The notes under the pieces are model-generated. The model saw only the letters and a list, made by a program, of their open reading frames with translations, was not told where the DNA came from and searched no databases. A program made the position numbers and the translations under genes. From assembly GCF_023922585.1 (NCBI RefSeq), contig NZ_JAMFTN010000021.1:1-64000 (forward strand): a stretch of DNA of 64,000 bases. The letters are read 5' to 3'. The DNA comes from Aliidiomarina quisquiliarum (GTDB taxonomy: Bacteria; Pseudomonadota; Gammaproteobacteria; Enterobacterales; Alteromonadaceae). Positions 39,092 through 50,212 of the stretch are shown here, piece by piece (the first letter of the stretch is position 1; every line of letters begins with the position of its first letter).

Positions 39092-39550
39092 ATGTTTCGT
39101 GGAGCAAGCTTAATCAATTTAGACGACAAAGGTCGCTTAGCCATTCCAGCTAAGTACCGTAATTTGCTGTCGCTAGATTGTGAGGGGAAATTAGTGTGCA
39201 CGATTGATATCAAGCAACCGTGCCTGCTGCTGTACCCGCTTCCCGAATGGCAAGTAATCGAACAACGCCTTGCTGGACTTTCTAGCATGATCCCCGCTGA
39301 GCGTCGTATGCAACGTTTGCTTCTTGGTTATGCCGAGGACTGTGACATGGATAAAAGCGGCCGGGTACTTATTGCCCCAACGCTTCGTCAACATGCCGGA
39401 TTAAATAAAAAGTTAATGCTGGTAGGCCAGCTAAACAAGTTTGAAATTTGGGATGAGCAAGCGTGGCACGAGCAAGTTGCCGCAGACATGGAAGCTGAAT
39501 TAGCAGACGACAACATAATAAGCGAACGACTAAAAGACTTTACACTATAA
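39092..39550 (+). CDS. mraZ: Transcriptional regulator MraZ
   Basis: A double AbrB-like-fold DNA-binding protein that represses the dcw cluster by binding repeats in its own promoter. The start at 39092 ([19 protein letters not shown]) gives 152 residues, exactly the E. coli length; an upstream in-frame extension overlaps the operator and is rejected. Two DxxGRxxxP-type motifs are seen: [13 protein letters not shown] and [13 protein letters not shown]. rsmH starts on its final base. Confidence 0.97.
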   Translation: MFRGASLINLDDKGRLAIPAKYRNLLSLDCEGKLVCTIDIKQPCLLLYPLPEWQVIEQRLAGLSSMIPAERRMQRLLLGYAEDCDMDKSGRVLIAPTLRQHAGLNKKLMLVGQLNKFEIWDEQAWHEQVAADMEAELADDNIISERLKDFTL

Positions 39551-40488
39551 TGGCGCAGACACCGCAACATATACCGGTTTTACTCGCCGAGTCGATCGAC
39601 GGATTGGCGATAAAGCCTGACCAGCTATACATTGACGCTACATTTGGCCGTGGCGGACACAGCCGTGCCATATTGAGCAAACTAAATGCAGAAGGGCGCT
39701 TAATTGCGCTCGACCGCGACCCAGCCGCTGCGCAAGCTGCCCAACAGCTTGCCGATGACCCACGCTTTGAATTCATCCACACTCCATTTTCTGCTTTGGC
39801 CCACATCATTGCAGAACGAAACTTAACGGGTAAAGTAGCCGGCATTTTATTTGACCTTGGTGTGTCTTCCCCACAATTAGACGACGCTGAGCGTGGCTTT
39901 AGTTTTATGAACGACGGCCCGTTAGATATGCGCATGAACCCTGAACAAGGGCAGTCGGCCGCAGACTGGCTAGCACACGCCAGCCAAGACGAAATGGCCG
40001 ACGTGTTTCGCCAATTAGGCGAAGAGCGTTATGCGGGCCGTATTGCACGAACCATTGTTGAACGCCGAAGTGAGCAACCACTTACGCGCACATCTGAGCT
40101 GGCTAACCTTGTGGCTGAAGTAAGCCCTTCACGAGAAAAAAAGAAGCACCCAGCTACCCGTGTATTTCAGGCCGTGCGTATTCATATTAACCGCGAACTA
40201 GAAGAAGCTAGCAATGCCTTAGATGCCGCCGTGCATGCCTTACAGCCGGGTGGCCGAATAGCAGTTATTAGTTTTCATAGCTTGGAAGACAGGCTAACCA
40301 AACTGTTTATGCGCAAGCACAGCCAGCGCGAACAATTACCGCCGGGCTTACCCTTGCGGGAAGACCAAATAGCAGACCATCGCACTTTGAAAACAGTTAG
40401 CAGAGCAATTAAGCCAAGCACGGAAGAAGTGAAGCTAAATCCTCGATGCCGTAGTTCGGTATTGCGTGTGGCGGAGCGGTTGCCATGA
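39550..40488 (+). CDS. rsmH: 16S rRNA N4-methyltransferase RsmH
   Basis: It methylates N4 of C1402 in 16S rRNA, the same residue whose ribose RsmI modifies. The 312-residue protein shows [13 protein letters not shown], the SAM-site [14 protein letters not shown], and the C-terminal [13 protein letters not shown]. Finding rsmI and rsmH in the same window is a consequence of the lpoA/rnpB/dcw synteny here. It overlaps ftsL by 4 bases. Confidence 0.97.
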   Translation: MAQTPQHIPVLLAESIDGLAIKPDQLYIDATFGRGGHSRAILSKLNAEGRLIALDRDPAAAQAAQQLADDPRFEFIHTPFSALAHIIAERNLTGKVAGILFDLGVSSPQLDDAERGFSFMNDGPLDMRMNPEQGQSAADWLAHASQDEMADVFRQLGEERYAGRIARTIVERRSEQPLTRTSELANLVAEVSPSREKKKHPATRVFQAVRIHINRELEEASNALDAAVHALQPGGRIAVISFHSLEDRLTKLFMRKHSQREQLPPGLPLREDQIADHRTLKTVSRAIKPSTEEVKLNPRCRSSVLRVAERLP

Positions 40489-40805
40489 AACGACTGCTCT
40501 TACATACGCAACTAATAAAAGACGTAGGGCGCGACTTAGTGCGTTTCCGAGGTTTGTTATTCTGGACAGCGCTGGCAGTGGTCAGCGCTTTTGTGATCGT
40601 ATACCAGGCGTATTTGTATAGGGATTTAATGGCCGAGCGGGAAGTTTATTTTTCTGAGCGCGACGCCTTAGATGTGGAATGGCGGCATTTAATTGTGGAA
40701 CAAAATTCCTTGTCGGAGCACAGCCGCATTAATCGCTTAGCGCGCCAGCAATTAGGTTTGCAGCGCCCCAATGAGTTGCAGGAGGTGCTGGTGCCATGGC
40801 GTTAA
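40485..40805 (+). CDS. ftsL: Cell division protein FtsL
   Basis: A 106-residue bitopic protein of the FtsQLB complex, which relays the signal that activates FtsWI septal synthesis. It has a cytoplasmic N-terminal tail, a transmembrane helix at about 25-44 and a periplasmic leucine-zipper coiled coil to about 95. Sequence conservation is low in this family; position between rsmH and ftsI settles the call. It overlaps ftsI by 10 bases. Confidence 0.93.
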   Translation: MKRLLLHTQLIKDVGRDLVRFRGLLFWTALAVVSAFVIVYQAYLYRDLMAEREVYFSERDALDVEWRHLIVEQNSLSEHSRINRLARQQLGLQRPNELQEVLVPWR

Positions 40806-42532
40806 AGCGTAACCAGAAAATTTTGCGACCAGAAGCACTTAAGGGGCGTTTTATATTTGTCACTGTGTGCTTGGGCTGCATGTTTTTTGCGCTTATTGCG
40901 CGGGCTGCATTTATTCAAGTAATTGCCCCGGACCGTTTGGTGCACGAAAGCGATTTACGTACGGTAAGAGTAAGTGAAGACCGCGTACAGCGAGGCAATA
41001 TTACCGACCGTAATGGGGTTGAACTAGCCGTAAGCGTACCGGTGCATACGGTTTGGGCTGACCCGAAAGTTATCCATGATACCAATAGCTTAGCCGACAC
41101 CCGCCGGTGGGCAGCTTTAGCCGAAGTGTTTAATGTACCCGTGGCGCAATTATTAAGTAAAGTTGACAATCCGGAACGCCGATTCGTGTACCTTCAGCGT
41201 ATGGTAACACCAGGTGTAGCGCACTATGTGGCGCAGTTACGTATTCCTGGTGTGTCTTTAAAGGAAGAGTCGCGACGGTTTTATCCGACGGGTGAAATTT
41301 CAGCCCATATTATTGGTATTACGAATATTGACGGCCAAGGGCTAGACGGCATTGAAGCCGTGTTTGACAGCTATTTAACCGGTACCTCTGGGCAGCGACG
41401 TTACCGCCGTGATGGCTCGGGCCGTGTGGTTGAAGATATTGAAGTAACGGCATCGGAATTACCCCAGTCGATTCGTTTAAGCATTGATCAGCGGGTACAG
41501 GCTATGGCTTATAAGGAATTGAAAAAAGCGGTGAGCTATCACCAAGCTACGTCGGGCTCGGTGGTAGTGGTAAATGTACATACAGGTGAAATTGTGGCCA
41601 TGGTGAATAGTCCTTCATATAACCCGAATAACAGAACCGACGTGCAACAGCACCAGTTGCGCAACCGAGCAATATCGGACAGCTTCGAACCAGGTTCAAC
41701 GGTAAAGCCCTTGGTTATTTTAGGGGCCTTACAAAGTGGCGACTTCAACGCGGAAAGTGTGATTAATACCAGCCCAGGCTGGATGACGGTGGGCGGCCGG
41801 CGAGTGCAAGACGGTCGTAACGAAGGCGAATTAAACTTAGCGGGCATTTTATCGCGTTCAAGTAACGTGGGCACGTCTACTTTAGCGTTGCATATTGGCG
41901 TAAACGAATTACTGGAAAACTATTATGCGGTTGGCTTTGGCACCGACACCGGGTTAACCCTATTAGGCGAAAGCATGGGCCAAATGCGCCACCGTAGTCG
42001 CTGGTCAGACTTTGAAGTTGCGGCCTTGTCGTATGGATATGGCTTAAGTACTACTACGGTACAGTTGGCACAAATGTATGCCATTTTAGGCAGCGGCGGT
42101 ATTAAACGGCCGCTAACCGTGTTAGCACAAGACAAAGAGGTGCTAGGACAGCGTGTGTTTGAGCAGGAATTGGTAACAAACGTAGTACAAATGCTTGAGC
42201 AAGTAACCCTAGACGAAGGTACTGGGCGCCGCGCGCGAGTGCCGGGCTTCCGGGTGGCGGGCAAAACGGGCACTACCCGTAAGGCTATTGCTGGTGGCTA
42301 TGGCGACGAATATGTAGGCTTATTTGCTGGGCTTATTCCAGCGTCGCGGCCTGAACTGGCCATAGCCGTGATGATTAACGAGCCAGCAGGCGACAACTAC
42401 CACGGTGGCACCATAGCTGCGCCGGTGTTTTCGTCGATTGCTGAGCAAGCGGCACGAATTTTAAATTTAAACCCTGACAACATTCAAGGCCGCGATATAC
42501 GCGTGGCTGGGTTTGCCAGAGGTGCGCACTAA
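40796..42532 (+). CDS. ftsI: Septal transpeptidase FtsI (PBP3)
   Basis: The division-specific class B penicillin-binding protein that cross-links septal peptidoglycan with FtsW. The 578-residue protein has one transmembrane helix at about 17-38, a pedestal domain, and the transpeptidase with the nucleophile in GSTVK (Ser about 301), SSN (in SRSSNVG) and KTGT near 488. It is the likely target of cephalexin and aztreonam by homology. murE starts on its last base. Confidence 0.97.
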   Translation: MALKRNQKILRPEALKGRFIFVTVCLGCMFFALIARAAFIQVIAPDRLVHESDLRTVRVSEDRVQRGNITDRNGVELAVSVPVHTVWADPKVIHDTNSLADTRRWAALAEVFNVPVAQLLSKVDNPERRFVYLQRMVTPGVAHYVAQLRIPGVSLKEESRRFYPTGEISAHIIGITNIDGQGLDGIEAVFDSYLTGTSGQRRYRRDGSGRVVEDIEVTASELPQSIRLSIDQRVQAMAYKELKKAVSYHQATSGSVVVVNVHTGEIVAMVNSPSYNPNNRTDVQQHQLRNRAISDSFEPGSTVKPLVILGALQSGDFNAESVINTSPGWMTVGGRRVQDGRNEGELNLAGILSRSSNVGTSTLALHIGVNELLENYYAVGFGTDTGLTLLGESMGQMRHRSRWSDFEVAALSYGYGLSTTTVQLAQMYAILGSGGIKRPLTVLAQDKEVLGQRVFEQELVTNVVQMLEQVTLDEGTGRRARVPGFRVAGKTGTTRKAIAGGYGDEYVGLFAGLIPASRPELAIAVMINEPAGDNYHGGTIAAPVFSSIAEQAARILNLNPDNIQGRDIRVAGFARGAH

Positions 42533-43992
42533 TGCAATTACAACAACTACTAAAACACGTTAAAGAGCCTTTGCCGAATGTTCAGCTGAGTGGGTTAAAG
42601 CTTGATAGCCGCAAAGTAGCAGCAGGCGATGCCTTTATTGCCATTCCAGGCTACGACGTAGACGGCCGTAACTTTATTAGCGCCGCCATTGCCGCAGGGG
42701 CCAGTGTGGTGCTGGCGCAGGGGAAACAATTTACGGTTAGTATGGAAAACCAAGTGCCAATTGTAACTTTGCCCAATTTAGCCATGCAGGTGTCTGACCT
42801 TGCCGGCCGGTTTTTTGCCACGCCGTCGAAAGCCTTGCGTTTAACAGGTATTACCGGCACCAATGGTAAAACCACAGTAAGCCATTTGCTGGCACAGCTA
42901 TGGCACGAAATAGAGCCACCTGCGGCAGTTATTGGTACCGTAGGCAGCGGCTTAATGAGCCAACTGTTACCAGAGCAACTAACTACACCCGACCCTGTAA
43001 CAGTGCAACAACGCTTGGCGGCTTTTGTGGCGGAAGGAGCGCGTTCGGTAACCATGGAAGTGTCGTCGCATGCCTTAGCCCAAGGGCGAGTGGAAGGTTT
43101 GCACTTCAATACGGTAATAGCCACTAACGTTAGCCGCGATCACTTGGACTACCACGGCACCATGAAAGCCTACGCAGCTGCTAAACAGCGTTTGTTTACC
43201 GACTTTCCAGCGCCCATTCGCGTACTAAACGCCGACGATAAAATAGTGTCTAGCTGGGGTTCGGTAGACGATTTTTGGTTCAGCATGAATCAGCATTATT
43301 TAGGTCAGCCGCATACCTTAGTGGCGTCGGACTGGAACTTTAAACAAGACACCACGCGCTTAACCCTAAATTGGGAACACGAAAGCATTCGGGTGGAAAG
43401 CCCGTTGCTCGGCGAATTTAACATTGCCAATGTGTTAGCAGCTGCTACGGCAGTTATAGCTGCAGGCCATACTTTAGCAGAAGTAGCGGCATTAATTGGC
43501 CGCTTAGAAGCAGTGCCTGGGCGTATGGAAACTTTTCAAGTGCCCAATGGGCCTTTAGTTATTGTGGACTATGCCCATACCCCCGACGCTTTAAAGCATG
43601 TGCTAACGGCGGCACGCAATCATTGCTTTGGCACGCTATGGTGCGTGTTTGGCTGTGGTGGTGACCGTGACCGAGGTAAACGCCCGCAAATGGGGCAAGT
43701 TGCGGCGAAATATGCCGACTTATGTGTGGTGACCGACGACAACCCTCGCACCGAAGACCCGTTACAAATTATTGACGACATTATTACTGGTATGCCCCAT
43801 GGCACCAACTATAAACGCCACCCTGGCCGGGCCGACGCGGTTCGTTATGCTATGACCAATGCTGGCCCGAACGACGTTATTGTGTGTGCTGGCAAAGGCC
43901 ATGAAACCTACCAAGTAATTGGTAGCCGCAGCCACGATTACGATGAACGTGCACATGTGGCCTTGCTTGCCGAGGAGTTACGCCATGATTAA
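42532..43992 (+). CDS. murE: UDP-MurNAc-tripeptide synthetase MurE
   Basis: It adds the third residue of the stem peptide. The 486-residue protein has P-loop GTNGKTT near 110, the TMEVSSHALAQGR segment and DNPRTEDP near 404. The DNPR motif is the mark of enzymes that use meso-diaminopimelate, not lysine. It overlaps murF by 8 bases. Confidence 0.97.
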   Translation: MQLQQLLKHVKEPLPNVQLSGLKLDSRKVAAGDAFIAIPGYDVDGRNFISAAIAAGASVVLAQGKQFTVSMENQVPIVTLPNLAMQVSDLAGRFFATPSKALRLTGITGTNGKTTVSHLLAQLWHEIEPPAAVIGTVGSGLMSQLLPEQLTTPDPVTVQQRLAAFVAEGARSVTMEVSSHALAQGRVEGLHFNTVIATNVSRDHLDYHGTMKAYAAAKQRLFTDFPAPIRVLNADDKIVSSWGSVDDFWFSMNQHYLGQPHTLVASDWNFKQDTTRLTLNWEHESIRVESPLLGEFNIANVLAAATAVIAAGHTLAEVAALIGRLEAVPGRMETFQVPNGPLVIVDYAHTPDALKHVLTAARNHCFGTLWCVFGCGGDRDRGKRPQMGQVAAKYADLCVVTDDNPRTEDPLQIIDDIITGMPHGTNYKRHPGRADAVRYAMTNAGPNDVIVCAGKGHETYQVIGSRSHDYDERAHVALLAEELRHD

Positions 43993-45439
43993 GGTGTCGC
44001 TACAGTGGATAACCGAACAACTAGCTGGGCGCTTAGTAATTAGTGCAGGGAATGAAGCAGCGGCGGCCGCACTGAGCATTAGCAATGTCACCATTGATAG
44101 CCGCCAAGTAGCGCCTGGCGATTTATTTATTGCCATTAAAGGGCCAACATTTGACGGCCACGATTATGCTGCGCAAGCCTTAGCACAAGGAGCTGCCGCG
44201 GTGGTGGTAAGCCGCGATATGGGCTTGGCTGGGCCACAGTTGTTGGTTGAAAACACCCGTTACGCCCTTGGCCAATTAGCCGCAGCAGTGAAGCAAAAAG
44301 TGGCCCCAATAACCATTGCTATTACCGGTAGTAGCGGCAAAACCACGGTAAAAGAAATGTTGGCTACTATTTTACGGCTGCATTTACAGGGTGCAGGTGA
44401 AGTGCTTGCCACCGCAGGGAATTTTAATAACGACATTGGCGTACCGCTAACCCTATTACGGCTAACCTATGAGCATAAATATGCGGTGCTTGAACTTGGT
44501 GCCAACCACCGCGGGGAAATAGCCTACACCACAGGGTTAACCAAGCCCAACGTGGCATTAATTAACAATGTGGCGCCCGCCCATGTGGAAGGTTTTGGCG
44601 ACATTTGTGGAGTAGCACGAGCCAAAATGGAAATATTCCGCGAGCTCGACAGTACCGGGGTGGCAATTACGCCGGCTCATTCCGACTTTCACGACTTATG
44701 GGTTCGTGAACTACAAGGTAAAAACCATTGGGTGTTCGCGACCAGCACGAACGGCTCGGTTGAGCAAAGCGGCGCCAAAGTTTGGGCGGAAGCAGTACAA
44801 ATTGACAATAAAGGCTGTGCCGAATTTGAGCTGCGCACAGCCACAGCACAAAGCCCAGTTAAATTAGCTGTACCTGGGGTGCATAACGTAAGTAATGCCT
44901 TAGCAGCGGCATCTTGTTGTTTGGCAGTAGGTGTTCCTATGGCCACCATAGCCAGTGGCCTAAGCAGTATTAACCCGGTTCCTGGGCGTATGTGGGTGCA
45001 TGAAACCGGTACTGGCTTACGTGTTATCGACGATACCTATAACGCCAACGTAGGCTCGGCCCGAGCGGCTATTGATGTGCTACGGACCTTGCCCGGACAC
45101 TGTATTTTTGTATTGGGCGACATGGGTGAGCTTGGTGCCGACGCCCGTGCGTACCATGAAGAAATTGGTAATTATGCGTTACAAGCGGAAGTAAATGAGC
45201 TTTACACCGTAGGGGTATTAAGCCAAAGCGCCAGTGACGCCTTTAGCGGCCAACAAAACGGCCATCATTTCGATAATAAAGAAGCATTAACGGCGGCATT
45301 ATTAGAACGAGTAGCGGCAGTACCAGAGCTCACCATATTAGTAAAAGGATCGCGCAGCGCCCAAATGGAACGCATTGTTGAAGCGTTACTGGCACATACA
45401 GAACAACAAAAAAAACAGCGAGGGGAAACCACATGCTAA
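43985..45439 (+). CDS. murF: UDP-MurNAc-pentapeptide synthetase MurF
   Basis: It adds D-Ala-D-Ala to the tripeptide, completing the soluble precursor. I start it at 43985 ([13 protein letters not shown]), giving 484 residues; the longer upstream frame lies wholly inside murE. The Mur-ligase P-loop [11 protein letters not shown] is near 115, followed by [13 protein letters not shown], typical of MurF. Its stop overlaps mraY by 7 bases. Confidence 0.96.
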   Translation: MIKVSLQWITEQLAGRLVISAGNEAAAAALSISNVTIDSRQVAPGDLFIAIKGPTFDGHDYAAQALAQGAAAVVVSRDMGLAGPQLLVENTRYALGQLAAAVKQKVAPITIAITGSSGKTTVKEMLATILRLHLQGAGEVLATAGNFNNDIGVPLTLLRLTYEHKYAVLELGANHRGEIAYTTGLTKPNVALINNVAPAHVEGFGDICGVARAKMEIFRELDSTGVAITPAHSDFHDLWVRELQGKNHWVFATSTNGSVEQSGAKVWAEAVQIDNKGCAEFELRTATAQSPVKLAVPGVHNVSNALAAASCCLAVGVPMATIASGLSSINPVPGRMWVHETGTGLRVIDDTYNANVGSARAAIDVLRTLPGHCIFVLGDMGELGADARAYHEEIGNYALQAEVNELYTVGVLSQSASDAFSGQQNGHHFDNKEALTAALLERVAAVPELTILVKGSRSAQMERIVEALLAHTEQQKKQRGETTC

Positions 45440-46518
45440 TTTGGCTTGCGGAATATTTACAAGCTACGGTTGCTACGGGGTTTAACGTATTAACCTACAT
45501 AACCATGCGGGTGATTCTTAGTATTTTAACCGCGCTAACAGTGTCTTTATGTTTAGGCCCCTGGCTTATTCGTTCGCTACAAAAATTACAAATGGGGCAG
45601 GTGGTGCGCGACGATGGGCCACAAAGTCACTTAGCTAAAACAGGCACCCCGACTATGGGCGGGCTGCTTATTTTAGGTACTATTTTATTGTCGGTGCTGT
45701 TATGGACAGACCTAAGCAACCACTATGTGTGGGCGGTTATTACTATTTTAGTGGGTTTTGGTGCGGTGGGCTTTATAGATGACTATCGCAAAGTGGTACG
45801 CAAAGACACCCGTGGCTTACCCGGCCGCTGGAAGTATTTTTGGCAGTCGGTAATAGCCGCAACAGTAGCTACTTACTTGTATTTTCATGCTGCGCAACCA
45901 GCGGAAACAGCCCTGCTAATTCCGTTTTTTAAAGACATAATGCCGCAGTTAGGCCTGTTTTATATTGTGTTGGCTTATTTTGTCATGGTGGGTACTAGCA
46001 ATGCGGTGAACTTAACCGACGGGCTAGACGGTTTAGCTATTATGCCAACCATTATGGTAGCAGGTGCCTTAGCGGTGTTTGCGTACGTAACGGGGCACGT
46101 TAATTTTGCTGCCTATTTGCATATTCCTTATATTCCGGAAGCCGCAGAACTAACCGTAGTGTGTGCCGCCATTGTGGGCGCAGGGTTGGGCTTTTTATGG
46201 TTTAACACTTACCCAGCACAAGTATTTATGGGCGACGTAGGCTCGCTGGCGCTAGGTGGGGTGCTGGGCATTGTCGCTATTTTAGTCCGCCAAGAATTAG
46301 TGTTGTTAATTATGGGTGGTGTTTTTGTAATGGAAACCGTGTCGGTAATGTTGCAAGTAGGCTCTTACAAATTGCGCGGTAAGCGAATTTTTAGAATGGC
46401 GCCTATTCACCATCACTATGAATTAAAGGGCTGGCCCGAGCCACGGGTTATTGTGCGTTTTTGGATTATTTCGCTTGTGTTGGTTGTGGTTGGTTTAGCC
46501 ACGCTAAAACTAAGATAG
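45433..46518 (+). CDS. mraY: Phospho-MurNAc-pentapeptide transferase MraY
   Basis: An integral membrane enzyme with ten helices that makes lipid I from undecaprenyl phosphate. The 361-residue length matches E. coli. The magnesium-binding aspartates are in GFIDDYRKV, the substrate loops in NLTDGLDGL and [10 protein letters not shown], and the histidine loop in [15 protein letters not shown]. It sits between murF and murD as usual. Confidence 0.98.
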   Translation: MLIWLAEYLQATVATGFNVLTYITMRVILSILTALTVSLCLGPWLIRSLQKLQMGQVVRDDGPQSHLAKTGTPTMGGLLILGTILLSVLLWTDLSNHYVWAVITILVGFGAVGFIDDYRKVVRKDTRGLPGRWKYFWQSVIAATVATYLYFHAAQPAETALLIPFFKDIMPQLGLFYIVLAYFVMVGTSNAVNLTDGLDGLAIMPTIMVAGALAVFAYVTGHVNFAAYLHIPYIPEAAELTVVCAAIVGAGLGFLWFNTYPAQVFMGDVGSLALGGVLGIVAILVRQELVLLIMGGVFVMETVSVMLQVGSYKLRGKRIFRMAPIHHHYELKGWPEPRVIVRFWIISLVLVVVGLATLKLR

Positions 46519-46540
46519 TAAAAAGGGAAGCTTGCAAACT

Positions 46541-47887
46541 ATGAAACGTAATTTGAAGCATTATGAAGCAGTTGCGGTAGCCGGGTTCGGCTTAACCGGT
46601 GTTTCTGTTGCGCGCTTCTTATTACGCCACAACGTAACTCCTCTGCTATTTGACACCCGCGCTGAACCACCAGGCTTAGCTTTAGCCCCCGAATTAGCCA
46701 ACCAATGTGAATGTTACTTTGAAGAGCTAAAGCTAGAACACTTACTGGGGCTAGACTTAATTATTGTTAGCCCAGGCATAGACACGCGGCGCGGGCCGCT
46801 GCGTATGGCTGCCGAAGCTGGGGTAGTGCTTATTTCCGATATCGAGCTATTTGCTTGGTATGCAACAGCGCCGGTGTTAGCAATTACTGGCTCGAATGGT
46901 AAGTCGACAGTTACTGAGTTAGTAACACACCTGCTTACCAAAGCCGGCCAGCAAGTGGCTATGGGGGGCAATATAGGCACCCCAGCGCTCGACCTATTAA
47001 CAACCAAGCACGACTTGGTAGTGCTTGAATTGTCGAGCTTCCAGCTAGAGCTAACATTTAGCTTAGCGCTACAAGCGGCCTGTATTTTAAATATTAGCCC
47101 CGATCACCTTGATCGCTACGACGACGAACGGGCTTACTGGAAAGCCAAACAAGGTATATATGCCCATGCCCAGCATTTAGTTTGGAATGCCGACGACGAC
47201 GCTACTAAACCCATAGCAAGTGAAATAAAAGTAGCCAGCACTCCTTTTGGCCAAAGCAGCTGGACCGAAGGTTTTGGCTTGCAGCACGATAACCACGGCC
47301 ACTGGCTATGCTGGCGGGGCACGCGCCTAATTAATACCGCTAAGCTACCGTTGGTGGGGGTACATAATTGGCTAAATGTAATGGCTGCTTTGGCCTTATG
47401 CCGTCAGGCGGGGCTTGAACCTGCAATAGCGCTGCAACACATTCACGATTTTAAAGCTTTGCCCCACCGCTGTGAATTGGTAGCCCAGTATTTTAACGTG
47501 CGCTGGATCGACGATTCGAAAGCTACCAATGCTGGTGCTACCGCAGCCGCAGTAGCGGGCTTACGGCCAGATGTAGCAGGTAAATTAATATTAATAGCCG
47601 GTGGTGACGCCAAGGGCGCGCATTTAAACGAATTAATTAAGCCCTTAGCCGATGTTGACGTGCTTATTACCCTAGGCCGTGACGGCCCGCGAATTGCGGC
47701 ATTAAAAGAAGGCGCCATAGAAGTTAAAACCATGCAAGAGGCTGTGGCCGCAGCCAAGCAACAGGTGGTGCCCCATAGTGTTGTGCTGCTGTCGCCGGCC
47801 TGTGCCAGCTTAGACATGTTTAGTAACTACAAAGAGCGCGGTAAGGTGTTTCGCCAAGCAGTGGAGGTGGCGCATGGGGGCTTTTGA
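46541..47887 (+). CDS. murD: UDP-MurNAc-L-alanine:D-glutamate ligase MurD
   Basis: It adds D-glutamate to UDP-MurNAc-L-Ala. I start it at the ATG 46541, 10 bases after AAGGGAAG; a TTG at 46532 lies too close to that site. The 448-residue protein has P-loop GSNGKSTVTEL near 118 and the ISPDHLDRY segment. It overlaps ftsW by 14 bases. Confidence 0.95.
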   Translation: MKRNLKHYEAVAVAGFGLTGVSVARFLLRHNVTPLLFDTRAEPPGLALAPELANQCECYFEELKLEHLLGLDLIIVSPGIDTRRGPLRMAAEAGVVLISDIELFAWYATAPVLAITGSNGKSTVTELVTHLLTKAGQQVAMGGNIGTPALDLLTTKHDLVVLELSSFQLELTFSLALQAACILNISPDHLDRYDDERAYWKAKQGIYAHAQHLVWNADDDATKPIASEIKVASTPFGQSSWTEGFGLQHDNHGHWLCWRGTRLINTAKLPLVGVHNWLNVMAALALCRQAGLEPAIALQHIHDFKALPHRCELVAQYFNVRWIDDSKATNAGATAAAVAGLRPDVAGKLILIAGGDAKGAHLNELIKPLADVDVLITLGRDGPRIAALKEGAIEVKTMQEAVAAAKQQVVPHSVVLLSPACASLDMFSNYKERGKVFRQAVEVAHGGF

Positions 47888-49139
47888 ACGCGAACTAGAC
47901 TTACCCATGCCGGGGCGTATTTCTCTGTGGTCGAGCGTTATTAACTTTTGGAATGGTGGTGCCGAGCAACAGGCCTTTGATCGTATGTTGCTGTGGTGTG
48001 CGTTGTTTTTGCTTGGGTTAGGCTTTGTTATGGTGGCGTCGGCGTCGATGCCAATTGGCGAACGCTTAACGGGTAACCCGTACCATTTTATTACCCGCCA
48101 CGGCATGTACCTAGTTATTAGTTTAGTATTTAGCGCCGGCTTGTTAATGGTGCCCACGGTAGTGCTCGATAAAAGTAATTTTTTATTGTGCCTGCTGGCG
48201 ATTTTATTGCTGCTGGCGGTATTGCTGGTAGGCCACCAAGTAAATGGTGCCACCCGCTGGCTTAAAATTGGCCCGCTAACATTGCAAGTGGCCGAGTTTG
48301 CGAAATTATTTTTCTTTATATTTCTAGCCAGCTACTTAAATAGACGCTACGACGAAGTACGAAAAAACTGGCGCGGATTTTTTAAAGCCCTGTGCGTAAT
48401 GGGTCTTATGAGCGGCTTGCTATTAATGCAGCCCGACTTAGGTACGGTTATTGTACTTACGGTAACGGCCATGGTGATGCTGTTTATAGCAGGTGCCCGC
48501 ATACCGCACTTTATTGCGCTGGCGCTAACCTTTTTAGTGTTGTTTGTGGCTTTAATTGTTTTCGAACCCTACCGTATGCGCCGGGTAACGTCGTTTATGA
48601 ATCCATGGGAAGACCCCTTCGGTAGTGGGTACCAATTAACTCAGTCGTTGATGGCCTTTGGCCGTGGTGACTTAACGGGCCAAGGCTTAGGCAATAGTAT
48701 TCAGAAGCTACAGTTTTTACCTGAAGCCCATACCGACTTTATTCTAGCGGTTATTGGCGAAGAGCTTGGTTTTATTGGTGTGGCCATAACCATTTCTTTG
48801 GTCATGGTTATTGTTATTAAGGCGCTGTTGTTAGGGCAGCGTGCGCTGCGTCAAAACCGACCATTTGGTGGTTACTTGGCCCATGGCATTGGTATTTGGT
48901 TTTTCTTTCAGGGCGCCGTAAATATGGGCGCTGCAGCAGGCTTAATACCAACCAAAGGGCTAACCATGCCGCTGATAAGTTATGGTGGCAGTAGCTTGGT
49001 GGTGATGTGTGCGGCTATTGCTATTTTATTGCGTATTGACCATGAAGTACGCACCGGTTTTGTTATGCCCACGGCGTCGGCAAAAGCTAAGCCTACCCCC
49101 AAGCCGAAACGTCGTCGAGCTGCGGGGGCAAGGGCATGA
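47874..49139 (+). CDS. ftsW: Septal peptidoglycan glycosyltransferase FtsW
   Basis: A SEDS-family polymerase of ten transmembrane helices that works with FtsI at the septum. The 421-residue protein shows the SEDS segments QPDLGTVIVL and GEELGFIG, and the loop LPEAHTDFI with the conserved Asp. The N terminus is polar and the C terminus is strongly basic ([12 protein letters not shown]). It overlaps murG by 4 bases. Confidence 0.96.
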   Translation: MGAFERELDLPMPGRISLWSSVINFWNGGAEQQAFDRMLLWCALFLLGLGFVMVASASMPIGERLTGNPYHFITRHGMYLVISLVFSAGLLMVPTVVLDKSNFLLCLLAILLLLAVLLVGHQVNGATRWLKIGPLTLQVAEFAKLFFFIFLASYLNRRYDEVRKNWRGFFKALCVMGLMSGLLLMQPDLGTVIVLTVTAMVMLFIAGARIPHFIALALTFLVLFVALIVFEPYRMRRVTSFMNPWEDPFGSGYQLTQSLMAFGRGDLTGQGLGNSIQKLQFLPEAHTDFILAVIGEELGFIGVAITISLVMVIVIKALLLGQRALRQNRPFGGYLAHGIGIWFFFQGAVNMGAAAGLIPTKGLTMPLISYGGSSLVVMCAAIAILLRIDHEVRTGFVMPTASAKAKPTPKPKRRRAAGARA

Positions 49140-50212
49140 AACATGTATTAATTACCGCGGGTGGTACCGGCGGGCATGTATTCCCAGCTTTAGCTGTAGC
49201 GCAATTAATGCGCCAGCAAGGTTGGTTAGTAAGTTGGTTGGGTACTGCTGATCGCATGGAAGCCCACCTTGTGCCAGCGGCGGGTTTTGACTTTACTGGC
49301 GTGGCTCAACAAGGTGTGCGCGGCCGTGGTATTAAAGGTTGGATAATTGCCCCCTTCCGTTTAGTGCGCTCAGTGTTTAAAATGCGCAGCTTTTTAGCTA
49401 ACAAAAAACCAGACTTGGTTTTAGGCTTTGGTGGTTACACGGCAGGGCCAGCGGGTATTGCGGCATGGACGAAACGTATACCGTTAGTGATTCATGAGCA
49501 AAATGCAGTGGCCGGCTTAACTAACAAATTATTAGCTCGCTTTGCCAATAAAGTTTTAGTGGGTTTTGCCGCTGCTAAGCAGCAATTGCCAGCCAGTGAA
49601 TATGTGGGCAACCCGGTGCGCAGCGACATTACCGCCTTAGCCGAGGTGGCGGTGGTTACACCCGTTGCCCCGTTTAAATTATTAGTGGTAGGCGGTAGCT
49701 TAGGCGCCGAGCACTTAAACCAAGTGGTGCCAGCAGCGGTGGCAACACTAGCCCCGTTGGCCATTGAGGTGTGGCACCAAACTGGTCGAGGAAAGCAAGC
49801 AGAAGTGATTGCTGCCTACGGAAACCATGCGGGTGTACGGGTTACCGAGTTTATTGACGACATGGCCCAAGCATATGCGCAAGCCGACTTAATTGTATGC
49901 CGAGCAGGGGCGTTAACCTGCAGTGAAATAGCCTGTGTAGGGCGAGCCAGTATTTTGGTGCCTTACCCCTATGCGGTCGACAATCACCAATTGCAGAACG
50001 CCAATGCATTAGCCGCCGTAGGCGCTGCACAGGTTATTGAGCAGCACAACTTAACGGCCAACCGTTTGCAGGCAGAGTTGCAGCGTTTATTTAGTGCGCC
50101 GCACCTACTTGCGCAAATGGCGCACAATGCGCGCCAAGCAGCAGTGAGTAACGCCGGGCAGACGGTCGTGAATATATGTAATGAATTAATAAATGGGAAA
50201 CCACAGGAATGA
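49136..50212 (+). CDS. murG: Lipid II-forming GlcNAc transferase MurG
   Basis: A peripheral inner-membrane GT-B glycosyltransferase that turns lipid I into lipid II. The 358-residue protein has the N-terminal glycine-rich [12 protein letters not shown], the [10 protein letters not shown] segment and the C-terminal donor-binding [12 protein letters not shown]. It is coupled to both neighbours by 4-base overlaps. Confidence 0.97.
   Translation: MKHVLITAGGTGGHVFPALAVAQLMRQQGWLVSWLGTADRMEAHLVPAAGFDFTGVAQQGVRGRGIKGWIIAPFRLVRSVFKMRSFLANKKPDLVLGFGGYTAGPAGIAAWTKRIPLVIHEQNAVAGLTNKLLARFANKVLVGFAAAKQQLPASEYVGNPVRSDITALAEVAVVTPVAPFKLLVVGGSLGAEHLNQVVPAAVATLAPLAIEVWHQTGRGKQAEVIAAYGNHAGVRVTEFIDDMAQAYAQADLIVCRAGALTCSEIACVGRASILVPYPYAVDNHQLQNANALAAVGAAQVIEQHNLTANRLQAELQRLFSAPHLLAQMAHNARQAAVSNAGQTVVNICNELINGKPQE

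Noticed and set aside
43919-43984. Upstream extension of murF
   Set aside because: It lies inside murE in another frame; the start at 43985 gives the standard MurF N terminus.
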